DNA of 64,000 nt from Isachenkonia alkalipeptolytica (GCF_009910325.1 NZ_SUMG01000001.1:186001-250000); one strand, 5' to 3'; positions 26,735-35,024 are shown, counted from the stretch's first letter. The notes: generated by a model not told the origin, from the sequence alone. Program-made: numbers and translations.

Positions 26735-27256
26735 ATGATAAGAGAAATAATTGAGTGGATCAAAACTATTGTAGTATCAATTCTTATAGCATTATTGATT
26801 ACGACCTTTGTTAAACCCACCATGGTTCAGGGCCAATCCATGGAACCGACCCTATGGGAAAATGATCTGTTAATCATAAATCAACTCCTATATAACAGGG
26901 ATGAACCAGGACGAGGGGACATTGTGGTATTTGAATCCAATCAGTTGGACGAAGACGGAAAACCAAAACTCTTTATTAAAAGGGTTATCGGTCTTCCGGA
27001 AGAGGAGATCACCATAAGCGACGGAAAGGTATATATCAACAACGACATCTTAAGCGAGGATTATCTTGCGGAGGAATACACCCATGGAGATATCAAGGAA
27101 ATAATTCCTGAAAACAAAATTTTTGTTATTGGCGATAACCGAAGCAGCAGTCTCGACAGCAGAAGCCCGGAAATCGGAATCATCGATTTTGAGGATATTG
27201 TTGGTCAAGCGGTTATGAGGTTGTATCCCTTTGAGGGTCTCGGAAAAATTGAGTGA
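26735..27256 (+). CDS. lepB: Signal peptidase I
   Basis: A 173-aa membrane-anchored peptidase that cleaves signal peptides outside the membrane. One N-terminal membrane helix (residues 10-26) precedes the catalytic Ser35 in GQSMEPTL, the catalytic Lys near residue 82 in IKRVIGLPEE, and GDNRSSSLDSR, the box E equivalent. Length fits the short Gram-positive SipS type. ATG at 26735 has AGGAGG 8 bases upstream. It converges on the peptide-type regulator gene, with a REP-like repeat between them, and lies 1.1 kb from the small secreted-peptide gene, which carries an AFA cleavage motif. Confidence 0.93.
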   Translation: MIREIIEWIKTIVVSILIALLITTFVKPTMVQGQSMEPTLWENDLLIINQLLYNRDEPGRGDIVVFESNQLDEDGKPKLFIKRVIGLPEEEITISDGKVYINNDILSEDYLAEEYTHGDIKEIIPENKIFVIGDNRSSSLDSRSPEIGIIDFEDIVGQAVMRLYPFEGLGKIE

Positions 27257-27258
27257 AA

Positions 27259-27287
27259 GATGACAGCGTGACGGAGTTATTTTCATC
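27259..27287. repeat. REP-like palindrome
   Basis: GATGACAGCGTGACGGAG then TTATTTTCATC, 2 bases after the signal peptidase stop, between convergent genes. The right arm is degenerate. Confidence 0.75.
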
Positions 27288-27322
27288 TGGCCCGTTGTCT
27301 TTCTCTTTTTCAGAACCATTGA

Positions 27323-28276
27323 TTAGCCTATTTCAATACCGTATAAATTCAAAGTGGTTTGAATAAACTTCTGCTTCAACTCTTCCATACCGTAGACTTC
27401 CAGTAAAGTTATCGCTTTATTTAAGCTATCCATATAACAGTCGATGCCAAGTTGATATTCGGCAATCCCTTTTCTGTAGAATAATTGCGGTAAGGAATAT
27501 AAAATATGGTTGGTAGTAGCGAATTCGATGGCTTTAGAGGTGATTTCAATAACTGACTCATAGTTATCGTCAGTGTGATTATTATACGCTAAATTATACA
27601 TTAGTTTTAATTTCATTCTGTCATTCGTCACAGTTTTTATGTTGAAAATATCGAGCCGCTCTAAGCAAGTATTAAGTATTAGGGTGCTACTTTCGGTATC
27701 ACTAAGCTCTCTTTTGATTACACCTAGTAATAGCAATAAACTGATGTCAAAGTAATTTAGTGGATAATCAGGGAGATTTTCTATCGTAAAAGTTTCTTCA
27801 ATAGAAAGTGTCAAAGCTTCGATTAATAATATTTCCGCATTTACATAACTTTCATGATGTGATTCAAAATATTCACCGATAGCTTCTAAATATAGTTTCA
27901 GTTTTAGTGGTTCATCAGAATTAAATAACTGGAAAACCCTTTTGTTTTTTTCAAGAAAGACATGGATTTCCTTAGAAACCGATGCAAACTTTTCGATATC
28001 ATTGGATGTAATCATTTCATTAACTTTTTGGATGTAGGCCATTAAACTCTGATCACTTTTCATGTGTGCCAACAGTTCTAATAAATCCACCTTATAGGCT
28101 TTAGAAAGCAACTGCAAGGTTTCATATTTAGGAATTACCGATCCGTTCTCGATCTTTCTGAGTCCGTCCTCATGAATGCCCACAAGCTTTCGAACATCAC
28201 TTTGGGTATAACCACAGGATTTTCTGATTCTTTTCAGTGTCAGACTATAGTCTTTTAAGTCATAGGTATCAAACAT
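27323..28276 (-). CDS. XRE-TPR regulator of RRNPP type (PlcR/Rgg-like)
   Basis: A 317-aa protein. Residues 9-66 form an XRE helix-turn-helix (LKRIRKSCGYTQSDVRKLVG, LRKIENGSVIPKYETLQLLS). The remaining 250 residues are all-helical with TPR-like repeats, for example near 225-255 (NNHTDDNYESVIEITSKAI) and 255-300 (LFYRKGIAEYQLGIDCYMDS). This is the layout of PlcR, Rgg and AimR regulators, which bind short secreted peptides re-imported into the cell. It is slightly longer than PlcR (about 285 aa). It is divergent from a 48-codon signal-peptide gene with a shared 103-bp intergenic region containing a palindrome. The regulatory link is inference; the fold assignment is firm. Confidence 0.82.
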   Translation of the reverse strand: MFDTYDLKDYSLTLKRIRKSCGYTQSDVRKLVGIHEDGLRKIENGSVIPKYETLQLLSKAYKVDLLELLAHMKSDQSLMAYIQKVNEMITSNDIEKFASVSKEIHVFLEKNKRVFQLFNSDEPLKLKLYLEAIGEYFESHHESYVNAEILLIEALTLSIEETFTIENLPDYPLNYFDISLLLLLGVIKRELSDTESSTLILNTCLERLDIFNIKTVTNDRMKLKLMYNLAYNNHTDDNYESVIEITSKAIEFATTNHILYSLPQLFYRKGIAEYQLGIDCYMDSLNKAITLLEVYGMEELKQKFIQTTLNLYGIEIG

Positions 28277-28379
28277 AGGCAGCCTCCTGTTACCCCGACT
28301 CCAATCGGGTTGTAATCTTCTGTGATTATTATATCATGTATATAAAGAAAATTCTAAATAATTACTAGGAGGAATTCCA
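28277..28379. promoter_or_regulatory. Shared divergent promoter region with palindrome
   Basis: TTATAT-CATGT-ATATAA (28329-28345) is a perfect 6-bp-arm palindrome. It overlaps a plus-strand candidate -10 (TATCAT, 28332-28337, 16 bases after TTGTAA at 28310-28315) and a minus-strand TATAAT (28333-28328). A second inverted repeat, ACCCCGA...TCGGGT (28292-28310), lies in the regulator's leader just before its AGGAGG site. The palindrome is a plausible operator for the regulator. Confidence 0.5.
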
Positions 28380-28526
28380 ATGAAGAAATTAAAAATTTCT
28401 GTATCGATGCTGGTTATAGGGACATTACTTTTATTCAGTGCGAGCCATGCTTTTGCAGATTTTAATATTAGTCCCAATGGCGAACGGGACATTCCAGCTC
28501 TTTTTTCCTATGAGGTAGAGAAGTAG
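28380..28526 (+). CDS. Small secreted peptide precursor, candidate signalling peptide
   Basis: A 48-aa ORF with a strong AGGAGG site 7 bases before its ATG. Residues 1-26 are a textbook Sec signal peptide: KKLK basic start, hydrophobic core (SMLVIGTLLLFS), and an AFA signal peptidase I site. The predicted mature part has 22 residues (27-48), ending RDIPALFSYEVEK. The pattern Asp-(Ile/Leu)-Pro followed by aromatic and acidic residues recalls PapR of Bacillus, the pheromone of PlcR (DLPFEY), though similarity over so few residues proves nothing. It is divergent from the XRE-TPR regulator gene, as in Rgg/SHP pairs. No membrane anchor or enzyme motif is present. Confidence 0.72.
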   Translation: MKKLKISVSMLVIGTLLLFSASHAFADFNISPNGERDIPALFSYEVEK

Positions 28527-28646
28527 CAAGGGTAAACATATTAAACCCGAATTAAACCCGATGAATAAAATTGATGATAGAACATATAACATAGTACTCC
28601 ACATTTTTGATAAAAAGTTACTTTGGTGGGGTAAGGAGGACAGCCG

Positions 28647-28961
28647 GTGACTTTAAAAGAAGTGTTGGAAGAACAAATCAAATCCAGTCAGAATGATATT
28701 TCCTTTTATGAGGAACAACTCAAAAGGCTTCCGAAGGGCACCTTCCATTCCATTATCATAAATGGTAATAGAGTGAACTATTTAAAGGATTATGATGACC
28801 GGGGAAAAAGAGTTGAACGAACTGTTGATGAAGAGGAGTTAGAAATTGTTAACAGACAGCTTCAAATGAGAAATCAAATAGAACAATGGTTGCATGAGCT
28901 GAAGGAAGAGATTGAAGCTGCTGAAAACACAATTCATTATATACGCAAAGATAATAAATAG
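28647..28961 (+). CDS. Hypothetical coiled-coil protein
   Basis: A 104-aa protein of unknown family. Residues 3-28 and 62-98 are charged, heptad-like helices (coiled coil likely) around a short beta-rich middle (FHSIIINGNRVNYLKDY). The start is GTG at 28647, with AAGGAGGA 6 bases upstream. It lies 120 bases after the small peptide gene on the same strand, so it could be part of the same transcript; whether it is an effector is unknown. Confidence 0.65.
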   Translation: MTLKEVLEEQIKSSQNDISFYEEQLKRLPKGTFHSIIINGNRVNYLKDYDDRGKRVERTVDEEELEIVNRQLQMRNQIEQWLHELKEEIEAAENTIHYIRKDNK

Positions 28962-29086
28962 GTGCTATTTGTTTAGGAAGAGCCTGTGGGAGGTTCTTTC
29001 TTTGGCTTAAAAAATTTGGAAACCTCATGTTTTCCGTAAGGGAAGGTCAAAGTAATAATTATTTAAGGGATGACGGAGGTGTTTTG

Positions 29087-29707
29087 ATGGAGAGGTACGA
29101 GAATCAAAATGATATTCAAAGAAATTTTCAAACCTCGGTTTTAGAGCACGCCTTAAATTCGATCAGTTTCCGATGCGAGGAACAGGATAATCATCCGGAG
29201 CAAGTGGAATCTTACAGTATTGCTATTGGAAAAGCAATGAACATGAGTTATAAGGATCTAAAAAACCTAGCCAAAGCGGCAAAACTCCATGATCTTGGGA
29301 AGACATTTATCGATCAGGGAATTTTAAATAAACCCGGAAAACTTACCGTAGCGGAAATGGAAGCGATAAAAAAACATCCTGAAATCGGGTATAGGCTATT
29401 AATAACGGATATTAGATATAAAAAACTGGCGAAATGTGTTCGACATCATCATGAACGTTGGGACGGTCTAGGCTATCCGGGGGGATTAATGGGCGGAGAA
29501 ACACCACTTTTTTCAAGGATTATTGCGGTAGCTGATGCCTATGATGCAATGACCACGAACAGAGTGTATCAAAAAACAAAAAGTCAGAAAGAGGCTGTTC
29601 AGGAAATCATTGAGAACTCCGGCACCCAGTTTGATCCAACAATTGTAGAGGTTTTTGTAGGAAAAGTTCTGTTAAGTGCTCGAACTTCGTATACAAATAA
29701 GAAGTAA
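29087..29707 (+). CDS. HD-GYP domain phosphodiesterase
   Basis: A 206-aa single-domain protein. HDLGK near residue 66, KKHPEIGY near 95, HHERWDGLGYPGGL near 122-135 and DAYDAM near 152 are the HD-GYP metal-binding and signature motifs, so cyclic-di-GMP hydrolysis is expected. No sensor domain is attached; only about 30 residues precede the HD core. ATG at 29087 is chosen because GGAGGT lies 6 bases upstream; an in-frame start at 29027 has no such site. Confidence 0.87.
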   Translation: MERYENQNDIQRNFQTSVLEHALNSISFRCEEQDNHPEQVESYSIAIGKAMNMSYKDLKNLAKAAKLHDLGKTFIDQGILNKPGKLTVAEMEAIKKHPEIGYRLLITDIRYKKLAKCVRHHHERWDGLGYPGGLMGGETPLFSRIIAVADAYDAMTTNRVYQKTKSQKEAVQEIIENSGTQFDPTIVEVFVGKVLLSARTSYTNKK

Positions 29708-29732
29708 GCTCCTGTGAAGGAGCTATTTTTAT
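29707..29732 (+). terminator. Rho-independent terminator
   Basis: AGCTCCT-GTGA-AGGAGCT followed by ATTTTTAT, beginning on the last base of the HD-GYP stop codon. Confidence 0.85.
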
Positions 29733-29790
29733 ATTGAAAAGCATGTTGCCGAGGCAATGGTTAAAAAGAAAACCTTATACTTAGTTAACG

Positions 29791-29814
29791 TGACAGCTGG
29801 CGAAGTTGCTGTCA
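29791..29814. repeat. Degenerate REP-like palindrome
   Basis: TGACAGCTGGCGAAG then TTGCTGTCA keeps the arms, but the CGGGACGG core is altered. Confidence 0.5.
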
Positions 29815-29952
29815 TTTTATTTTCAAATTGTAAATAATGGGTATAAAATTGTTAAACTGAAAAAAGGAAAAGCTGTCTACTTTCTGAGCATCAAGGGGTT
29901 TTTTTATATTAGTGGAATAAAAAGAAATAGTAATTTTGAGAGGAGTAAGACC

Positions 29953-30633
29953 ATGAACACGAAAAAAATCGTCGGAGAAGCAGCAGCGGAATTGCTTCAA
30001 GATGGTATGACCGTAGGCTTGGGTACTGGTTCAACGGCTTATTGGGCCATCGTAAAAATCGGAGAGCGAGTAAAACAAGGTTTAAAAATCAAAGCCATTG
30101 CCACTTCAAAGAAATCGGAAACATTGGCGATGGAGTTAAATATTCCGATGGTAAGTTTTTCGGAGATTGATGCCTTCGATACTACAATTGACGGAGCCGA
30201 TGAAGTGGATCAGGATCTAAATTTGATCAAAGGTGGAGGCGGAGCCTTACTCAGAGAAAAAATCATTGCAGCGGCCAGTAAGAAACTGATCGTTATAGTA
30301 GATGAAGGTAAGCTGGTAAAAAAGTTAGGCTCCTTTCCTCTACCTGTGGAAGTGATCCCGTTCGGTGTAGAAAATACAAAAGCTAAAATCGAGAACCTGG
30401 ATTGCAAAACAGAAATTAGAATGACCGATGATAACCATTGATTTGTTACCGATAACGGAAATTACATCCTAGACTGTAAATTTCCAGTGATAGAGAACCC
30501 GAAAAATCTTAGTCAGGAACTGAACGGGATCCCTGGGGTCGTAGAAAATGGCCTGTTCATCGGATGTGTTCATAAATTAATTGTGGGCTTAAGTAACGGG
30601 AAGTTGGAAATAATTGAAACAGCCGAGTCTTGA
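29953..30633 (+). pseudogene. rpiA: Ribose-5-phosphate isomerase A with in-frame TGA
   Basis: The frame from ATG 29953 (AGGAG 7 bases upstream) to TGA 30631-30633 encodes a full-length RpiA of 226 residues except for TGA at 30439-30441 (codon 163). GLGTGSTAYW near residue 23, DGADEVD near 80 and KGGGGALLREK near 93 are the substrate-binding motifs. After the stop the frame resumes with FVTDNGNYILDCKF, the conserved strand, then GIPGVVENGLF. RpiA interconverts ribose-5-phosphate and ribulose-5-phosphate. The truncated 162-aa product would lack conserved core, so the gene is probably dead unless the stop is read through or a sequencing error. The nonsense codon replaces a position that is often Gly or Pro. 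Confidence 0.85.
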
Positions 30634-30771
30634 ATAAAGGGCATTTAGCCGCTGTAGTTATGTCTCAAGATGGAAATATTCAGAGGCGGGGAATCACTGA
30701 TCAGGTCGTTGTGGGTGTTGCTATTAAATACAATGATGTTGCAATGATTTTCACTATGGAAGTTCATTAAA
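30634..30771 (+). pseudogene. Remnant of a paralogue of the 34356-34946 lipoprotein gene
   Basis: Read in the frame ending at TAA 30769-30771, the bases encode HLAAVVMSQDGNIQRRGITD and FTMEVH, closely matching the C-terminus of the lipoprotein encoded at 34356-34946 (PIGAVIMSKNGRIHSRGITD, FTVEVH). The N-terminal three quarters are gone. Confidence 0.7.
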
Positions 30772-30789
30772 TGTATGGGGGCAAGAGCA

Positions 30790-31275
30790 ATGGAAAAAGA
30801 AGAATATTTACAGCAAAGAATTAATGAATTCTGGGAAGGGTTTTTATCAAAAACCGGGAGATCCGAGGACACCAAATATATTGAGGTGTTTCATTTCGAG
30901 CTGTCGGAAAAGTGGGCCAATGAGTTACTGCGTTTAGTGTTAATAGGGCAAAAGAAAGCTACGGCCAGCAGTCTATTCAGCTTTGAATTATCAGGAGAGC
31001 CTATACCGAAAGTCGGAGATTTGAGCATCGTTACGAACTGGGAGGGTGACCCGAAATGTGTAATTGAAACCACCGCTGTAACCATTCTCCCTTTTTCTGA
31101 AGTTACTTATGATATTGCAAAGCGCGAAGGGGAAGATCAAACATTAGAATCTTGGCAAAAAGGACATATCAAATATTATAAAAAAGAAGGGGAAATAATA
31201 GGTTATGAGTTTAACGAGGACCTTCCTATAGTATTTGAAGATTTTAAAGTGGTATACCAAGTAAAAGATTCGTAA
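30790..31275 (+). CDS. ASCH domain protein
   Basis: A 161-aa protein with the ASCH fold of the PUA-like superfamily: LIGQKKATASSLFSFELSGE near residues 53-72, PKVGDLSIVTNWEGDPKCVIETT near 74-96 and FSEVTYDIAKREGEDQTLESW near 103-123. The motifs GxKxATAS and E-G-E-x-x-x-L-x-x-W are typical. ASCH proteins bind RNA or hydrolyse modified nucleosides (YqfB is an N4-acetylcytidine hydrolase). ATG at 30775 is an alternative start without a ribosome binding site. It is the intact gene in a stretch of remnants. Confidence 0.83.
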   Translation: MEKEEYLQQRINEFWEGFLSKTGRSEDTKYIEVFHFELSEKWANELLRLVLIGQKKATASSLFSFELSGEPIPKVGDLSIVTNWEGDPKCVIETTAVTILPFSEVTYDIAKREGEDQTLESWQKGHIKYYKKEGEIIGYEFNEDLPIVFEDFKVVYQVKDS

Positions 31276-31329
31276 TTGAGACATTTGTTCGCGTGATTGC
31301 CTTCGCCTCGATAGAAAATAAATTTAGGG

Positions 31330-31403
31330 GAACTGAAAAGGGGTGGAAGAATATCTAATGGGAAAATACAAAAATCAAGAAGACGGAAGGAAAGAGAATT
31401 ACC
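31330..31403 (+). pseudogene. 3' remnant of a paralogue of the 35088-35549 acetyltransferase gene
   Basis: The frame encodes KGVEEYLMGKYKN, matching the C-terminal KGVNEYLMGKYKK of the GNAT protein encoded at 35088-35549. The rest is missing. The copy is followed, as in the intact set, by a gene of the second GNAT type. Confidence 0.65.
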
Positions 31404-31852
31404 ATGAATAACATAAAATATGCACTGAAAATTCTATATCAGGATTGAGTTCGCAATATAAACATAATCAATTTCATCAAGACACAACCTGTTGAGACTG
31501 AAAATATTGAAGGGGACTCGGTTATCGTGAAAGGAAGAAGTGATCAACCCTGGATTTACATCAGCAGTGAATCGGACTGGGAATCTATGAAAAAGAAAAG
31601 CCTGTTGCCAGGATGCTAACCCATGATGATGGAGCCATGGGATTTTTTCATGTCCTGCCGGAGCATTGCTGGAAAGGGTATGCTTGGGAATTGAGTATTG
31701 CTATGATGAAAAAACTGAGGGAACAAGGTGAGATCCCTTTTGTCCATATCCAAGAGGACAATCAAGGATCCATGAGCTTAAGTCGTAAAATAGGTTTTGT
31801 TAAAGAACGGTTAATTCAATGGGTGAAGATCAATTTAGAAGAGAAAGGATAA
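31404..31852 (+). pseudogene. Broken paralogue of the 35574-36287 acetyltransferase gene
   Basis: Starting MNNIKYALKILYQD, the frame stops at TGA 31446-31448, where the intact paralogue has Pro in EDPIRN, and continues with RNINIINFIK and VKGRSDQPWIYISS. About 85 codons are then deleted with a frame change. The tail is open in another frame from about 31563 to 31852 (THDDGAMGFFHVLPEH, SRKIGFVKERLIQWVKIN). The intact gene 4 kb downstream gives the reference. Confidence 0.85.
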
Positions 31853-31878
31853 AAGAAACAATAAGGAGGCTTTAATCA

Positions 31879-32814
31879 ATGAAAAATATCTACATTATTC
31901 ATGAAAACGATGAGTGGACTGCGCCGCTGAAAAAGCATTTAGATGACTTAGACCTGCCCTATGAGGACTGGTTTTTGGATGAAGGGATTTTGGACCTATC
32001 AAAAGAACCACCCCAGGGAGTATTTTATAATCGAATGAGCGCTTCATCCCACACGAGAGATCATCGATATGCCCCGGAATACACCGCAGCGGTCCTGGCT
32101 TGGCTTCAGAGAAAGGGTCGAAAAGTAATCAACACGGAAGACGCCCTTAGACTGGAAGTCAGCAAAGTAGCTCAGTACGCCTCTCTCAATGCCCATGGGA
32201 TCAAAACCCCAAAAACCATTGCCGCCGTTGGAAGAGAAGAAATCGTAAGAGCTGCAGAAGGGTTTATTACTCCCTTTATTACGAAGCATAATCGCGCAGG
32301 CAAAGGTCTCGGAGTTCAGCTATTTCAAAATATAGATGCTCTACAGGAATATGTAAATGGACCAAACTTTGAAGTGCCCATCGACGGGATCACTTTAATC
32401 CAGCAGTATATTCAGTCCCCGGAACCCTTTATAACACGCTGCGAGTTTATTGGAGGCAAGTTTTTCTATGCGGTTCGGGTGGACACCTCGGAGGGTTTTG
32501 AATTATGCCCTGCGGATGTTTGCCAAATAGGAGAGGGAGCTTGCCCTGTAGGTGAGGTGGAAAAACCGAAGTTCGAGGTGATTGAAGGTTTTACGAATCC
32601 AATCTTAGAGCATTACGAGGGGTTTTTAAGAAGTAATGGTATACAGATAGCCGGCATTGAATTTATAACAGATAGAAAAGGAACCATATATACCTATGAT
32701 GTCAATACCAACACCAACTACAACCCTGAGGCTGAAGCAGTAGCGGAAAAGTACGGAATGCTGGAAATCGCTAAATACCTAGGAAAAGAACTGGAAAAAG
32801 CAGAGGGAAAATAG
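31879..32814 (+). CDS. ATP-grasp (RimK-like) ligase
   Basis: A 311-aa protein with the ATP-grasp fold. VSKVAQYASLNAHGIKTPKT near residues 94-113, PFITKHNRAGKGLGVQLF near 132-149 and VNTNTNYNPEAE near 276-287 (metal-binding Asn/Glu) are the motifs. It resembles RimK/LysX-type carboxylate-amine ligases; the substrates are unknown. The start has AAGGAGG 11 bases upstream. It follows the acetyltransferase remnant by 26 bases and ends at a terminator shared with the convergent membrane gene. Confidence 0.8.
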   Translation: MKNIYIIHENDEWTAPLKKHLDDLDLPYEDWFLDEGILDLSKEPPQGVFYNRMSASSHTRDHRYAPEYTAAVLAWLQRKGRKVINTEDALRLEVSKVAQYASLNAHGIKTPKTIAAVGREEIVRAAEGFITPFITKHNRAGKGLGVQLFQNIDALQEYVNGPNFEVPIDGITLIQQYIQSPEPFITRCEFIGGKFFYAVRVDTSEGFELCPADVCQIGEGACPVGEVEKPKFEVIEGFTNPILEHYEGFLRSNGIQIAGIEFITDRKGTIYTYDVNTNTNYNPEAEAVAEKYGMLEIAKYLGKELEKAEGK

Positions 32815-32874
32815 CCGGAAAAACTTATGATACGGTATTAAATAATGTTTAACATCTGAGAACAACAAAACAAC

Positions 32875-32908
32875 AAAAATCCCTTGACCATAGGCTCTAG
32901 GGATTTTT
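32875..32908. terminator. Bidirectional rho-independent terminator
   Basis: AAAAATCCCT pairs with AGGGATTTTT around a 14-base loop, placed between the convergent ATP-grasp and membrane protein genes. Confidence 0.85.
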
Positions 32909-33027
32909 GCATTAAAATTAAACTTATAGTTACTCAGATCATGATCATAAAACAACTGTCTCTAAACAGAAAATGTTAACGTGGATAAATAAGTTATCAT
33001 TTTATTTGAAAGAACTAAAAAGTAAAT

Positions 33028-34029
33028 TTATGATTCGTATTCGGTTTTTTGGCTTCTGCTTTTTTGGGTTTTTCTTTCTTTTACCAGTTTTACAATCTCG
33101 ATCATTCCCCGAATAGCTATTACAGAACCAAAGGCCGTTGTTCCCAGTTTTCCTCCGCCGCCTTGCATAAAGGGTTGAGAATAAATAAAAATCAAACCTG
33201 CAAACAGTCCGGCGATGGCCATGTATGCTTCATTTGGTACCCGCTGGTAGTTAGACATACCGGCATAAGTTGCACAGGTTACCATAACCGCCAACTGTCC
33301 ACCAACCTCAGGATGAATAACCGGCAACAGCAAGCCTGCGGTCAAAGCAACGATACCTGAGCCCATTACCGGACCATGATTGAAACGTAAGCTGATGACC
33401 ATGGTCAAAACAGCACCAATGACCGCATAGAAAAGTATCAAAGCGTTAACATCAAAAGCTGGGATCGGATCCGTCAACAAATTCTGCCCCGTCAGTAAGG
33501 CAGCACAGACCGCTCCCGTCCAGGCAATGGTCCCCAACTTTCCGCCAAAACCGTTAAAAACAGCTTTGGCAGCTACGAAAACAGCTCCTGCAATCACTCC
33601 GGCAAGCAGGATATAAGCCTGATTTGGAAGTAGTTCCGCCGATGACATCCCGACAAAAGCTCCACAGTACGTAGGTACTGCGTACTTGGGAACAATCAGC
33701 GCTGCAATAATTCCCACTAAGCCTGAAGCAACCACAGCCCCCAGATCAAAGTTGACACTTAAGGTATAGCATGCCAGGGCGCCAACCACCACGGATAAGA
33801 AATTAAAAAAATCAGTCATAGTGAAACCGTTGTCTTCAATTTTCTTCTGAGTCAGGTTTTTCAGCCATTCTCGCCGTTTTTCATAAAGTAGGGCAATCAG
33901 GACTAATATAAATATCCCTGCAACAAGCAGAACCCCTTCACTGAATGAGACGATAAAACTTCTCAAAAATAACAGTACTGTCATAAAAGCTAATATCAAA
34001 TAGCCTGATTTTAAAACAATCCCTCTCAA
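33028..34029 (-). CDS. Hypothetical polytopic membrane protein with internal repeat
   Basis: A 333-aa protein with about ten membrane segments. Two halves repeat: AFVGMSSAELLPNQAYILLAG with FGGKLGT near residues 123-165, and ATYAGMSNYQRVPNEAYMAI with GGGKLGT near 250-292. Gly- and Ala-rich helices surround each repeat. This suggests a transporter or channel built by duplication; I do not recognise the family and no substrate can be named. The C-terminus is strongly basic. AGGAGGTGTAAT precedes the ATG. It is a single-gene unit opposing its neighbours. Confidence 0.75.
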   Translation of the reverse strand: MRGIVLKSGYLILAFMTVLLFLRSFIVSFSEGVLLVAGIFILVLIALLYEKRREWLKNLTQKKIEDNGFTMTDFFNFLSVVVGALACYTLSVNFDLGAVVASGLVGIIAALIVPKYAVPTYCGAFVGMSSAELLPNQAYILLAGVIAGAVFVAAKAVFNGFGGKLGTIAWTGAVCAALLTGQNLLTDPIPAFDVNALILFYAVIGAVLTMVISLRFNHGPVMGSGIVALTAGLLLPVIHPEVGGQLAVMVTCATYAGMSNYQRVPNEAYMAIAGLFAGLIFIYSQPFMQGGGGKLGTTAFGSVIAIRGMIEIVKLVKERKTQKSRSQKTEYES

Positions 34030-34355
34030 TTATTACACCTCCAAATGTTCCAAAAACCTATATTGCAATAATTCCGATGAAATGAAACTTGAGTCTTATA
34101 AAAACAGCGGTGCTGTTTATGGTTATATTACCCGATTGTTAAATTTTTAATCAATTGGTGCATTAAAAATATTTTTTTTGAAAGAAATATGAAGGATGTC
34201 GTTGTTCTAATGCATGATTTTTTGACTTCCTCCGTCTTTAGAATGAAATAGAATCGGTCTTTTGGAGCTTACGATTCTTTCCGTGTTTCGATACACTGTA
34301 TGTGATAAGAAATGTTAAAATTCAATCAGGGTTATGGGGATCGGAGGAATAGACG
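34030..34355. other. Divergent intergenic region
   Basis: 326 bases between divergent genes. A weak minus-strand promoter is possible (TTGATT, 18 bases, TAATAT near 34130-34160), overlapping a partial palindrome (GATTGTTAAATTTTTAATCAAT). Nothing firm for the plus strand except a GGAGG ribosome binding site before 34356. Confidence 0.35.
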
Positions 34356-34946
34356 ATGGAAGCAGTACTTTATAGAAAAGAATTATTGGTTATTGCGGTA
34401 ATAGGGATATTTCTTTTGGGGTTATCTCTTACCATTTCCTGTAATGATTTGCCGGAGGGGGACATTTTAAAACATGCAGAGCTATCAAAGGATGCTGCAA
34501 ATCTAGTTAATATCACAGGTACGACGGAAAAATGGGTTTTACGATATCATGCAGTCGACGAAATCGGTATCACCCTTCAAGCGAAGTACTATGAAAAAGG
34601 AAAAGAAAGGACCGGTCAGTCTCCATCGTTTAGCGGGAATATTGAAGGGGAAGGTTTATTGGTACTGGATTATAAAGAGGGCGATTTGCTTATGGGGATC
34701 GGGGATGACGGGGGGCATCAGACGATACAAACCACTTTAGAAAAACCGGAAATTTCAGGGAATGTGAAACATTTCTTAGAAGAACCGATTGTCTTGGGAA
34801 AAGGGTCTCACCCAATAGGGGCTGTAATCATGTCCAAGAATGGACGTATTCACAGCCGGGGGATTACGGATCAGGAAGCCATAGATTTTAGTGTGGAAAA
34901 CAATGATTATGCAGTAATTTTCACCGTAGAAGTCCATTCGGAATAA
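34356..34946 (+). CDS. Hypothetical lipoprotein
   Basis: A 196-aa protein. Residues 10-28 are hydrophobic and end in LTISC (Cys29), a plausible lipobox, so the rest would be anchored outside the membrane. The mature part is beta-rich and ends PIGAVIMSKNGRIHSRGITD...FTVEVHSE. I do not recognise the family. A truncated paralogue of the C-terminus is present at 30634-30771, which shows the gene belonged to a duplicated set with the two acetyltransferases downstream. A terminator separates it from them. Confidence 0.7.
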   Translation: MEAVLYRKELLVIAVIGIFLLGLSLTISCNDLPEGDILKHAELSKDAANLVNITGTTEKWVLRYHAVDEIGITLQAKYYEKGKERTGQSPSFSGNIEGEGLLVLDYKEGDLLMGIGDDGGHQTIQTTLEKPEISGNVKHFLEEPIVLGKGSHPIGAVIMSKNGRIHSRGITDQEAIDFSVENNDYAVIFTVEVHSE

Positions 34947-35024
34947 ACCGGCCTGGGCAATAGGAAAAGAGAAGTATCCACAGGGAAAAGTCGACGGGTT
35001 TTGAAAAAGCTTTTTATGATCATA

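Noticed and set aside
18089-31448. Selenocysteine or tryptophan recoding of the in-frame TGA codons
   Set aside because: TGA ends many genes here in the normal way, no GGU-loop hairpin is evident just after the codons, and one of the three copies also carries a deletion, so mutation or error is simpler.
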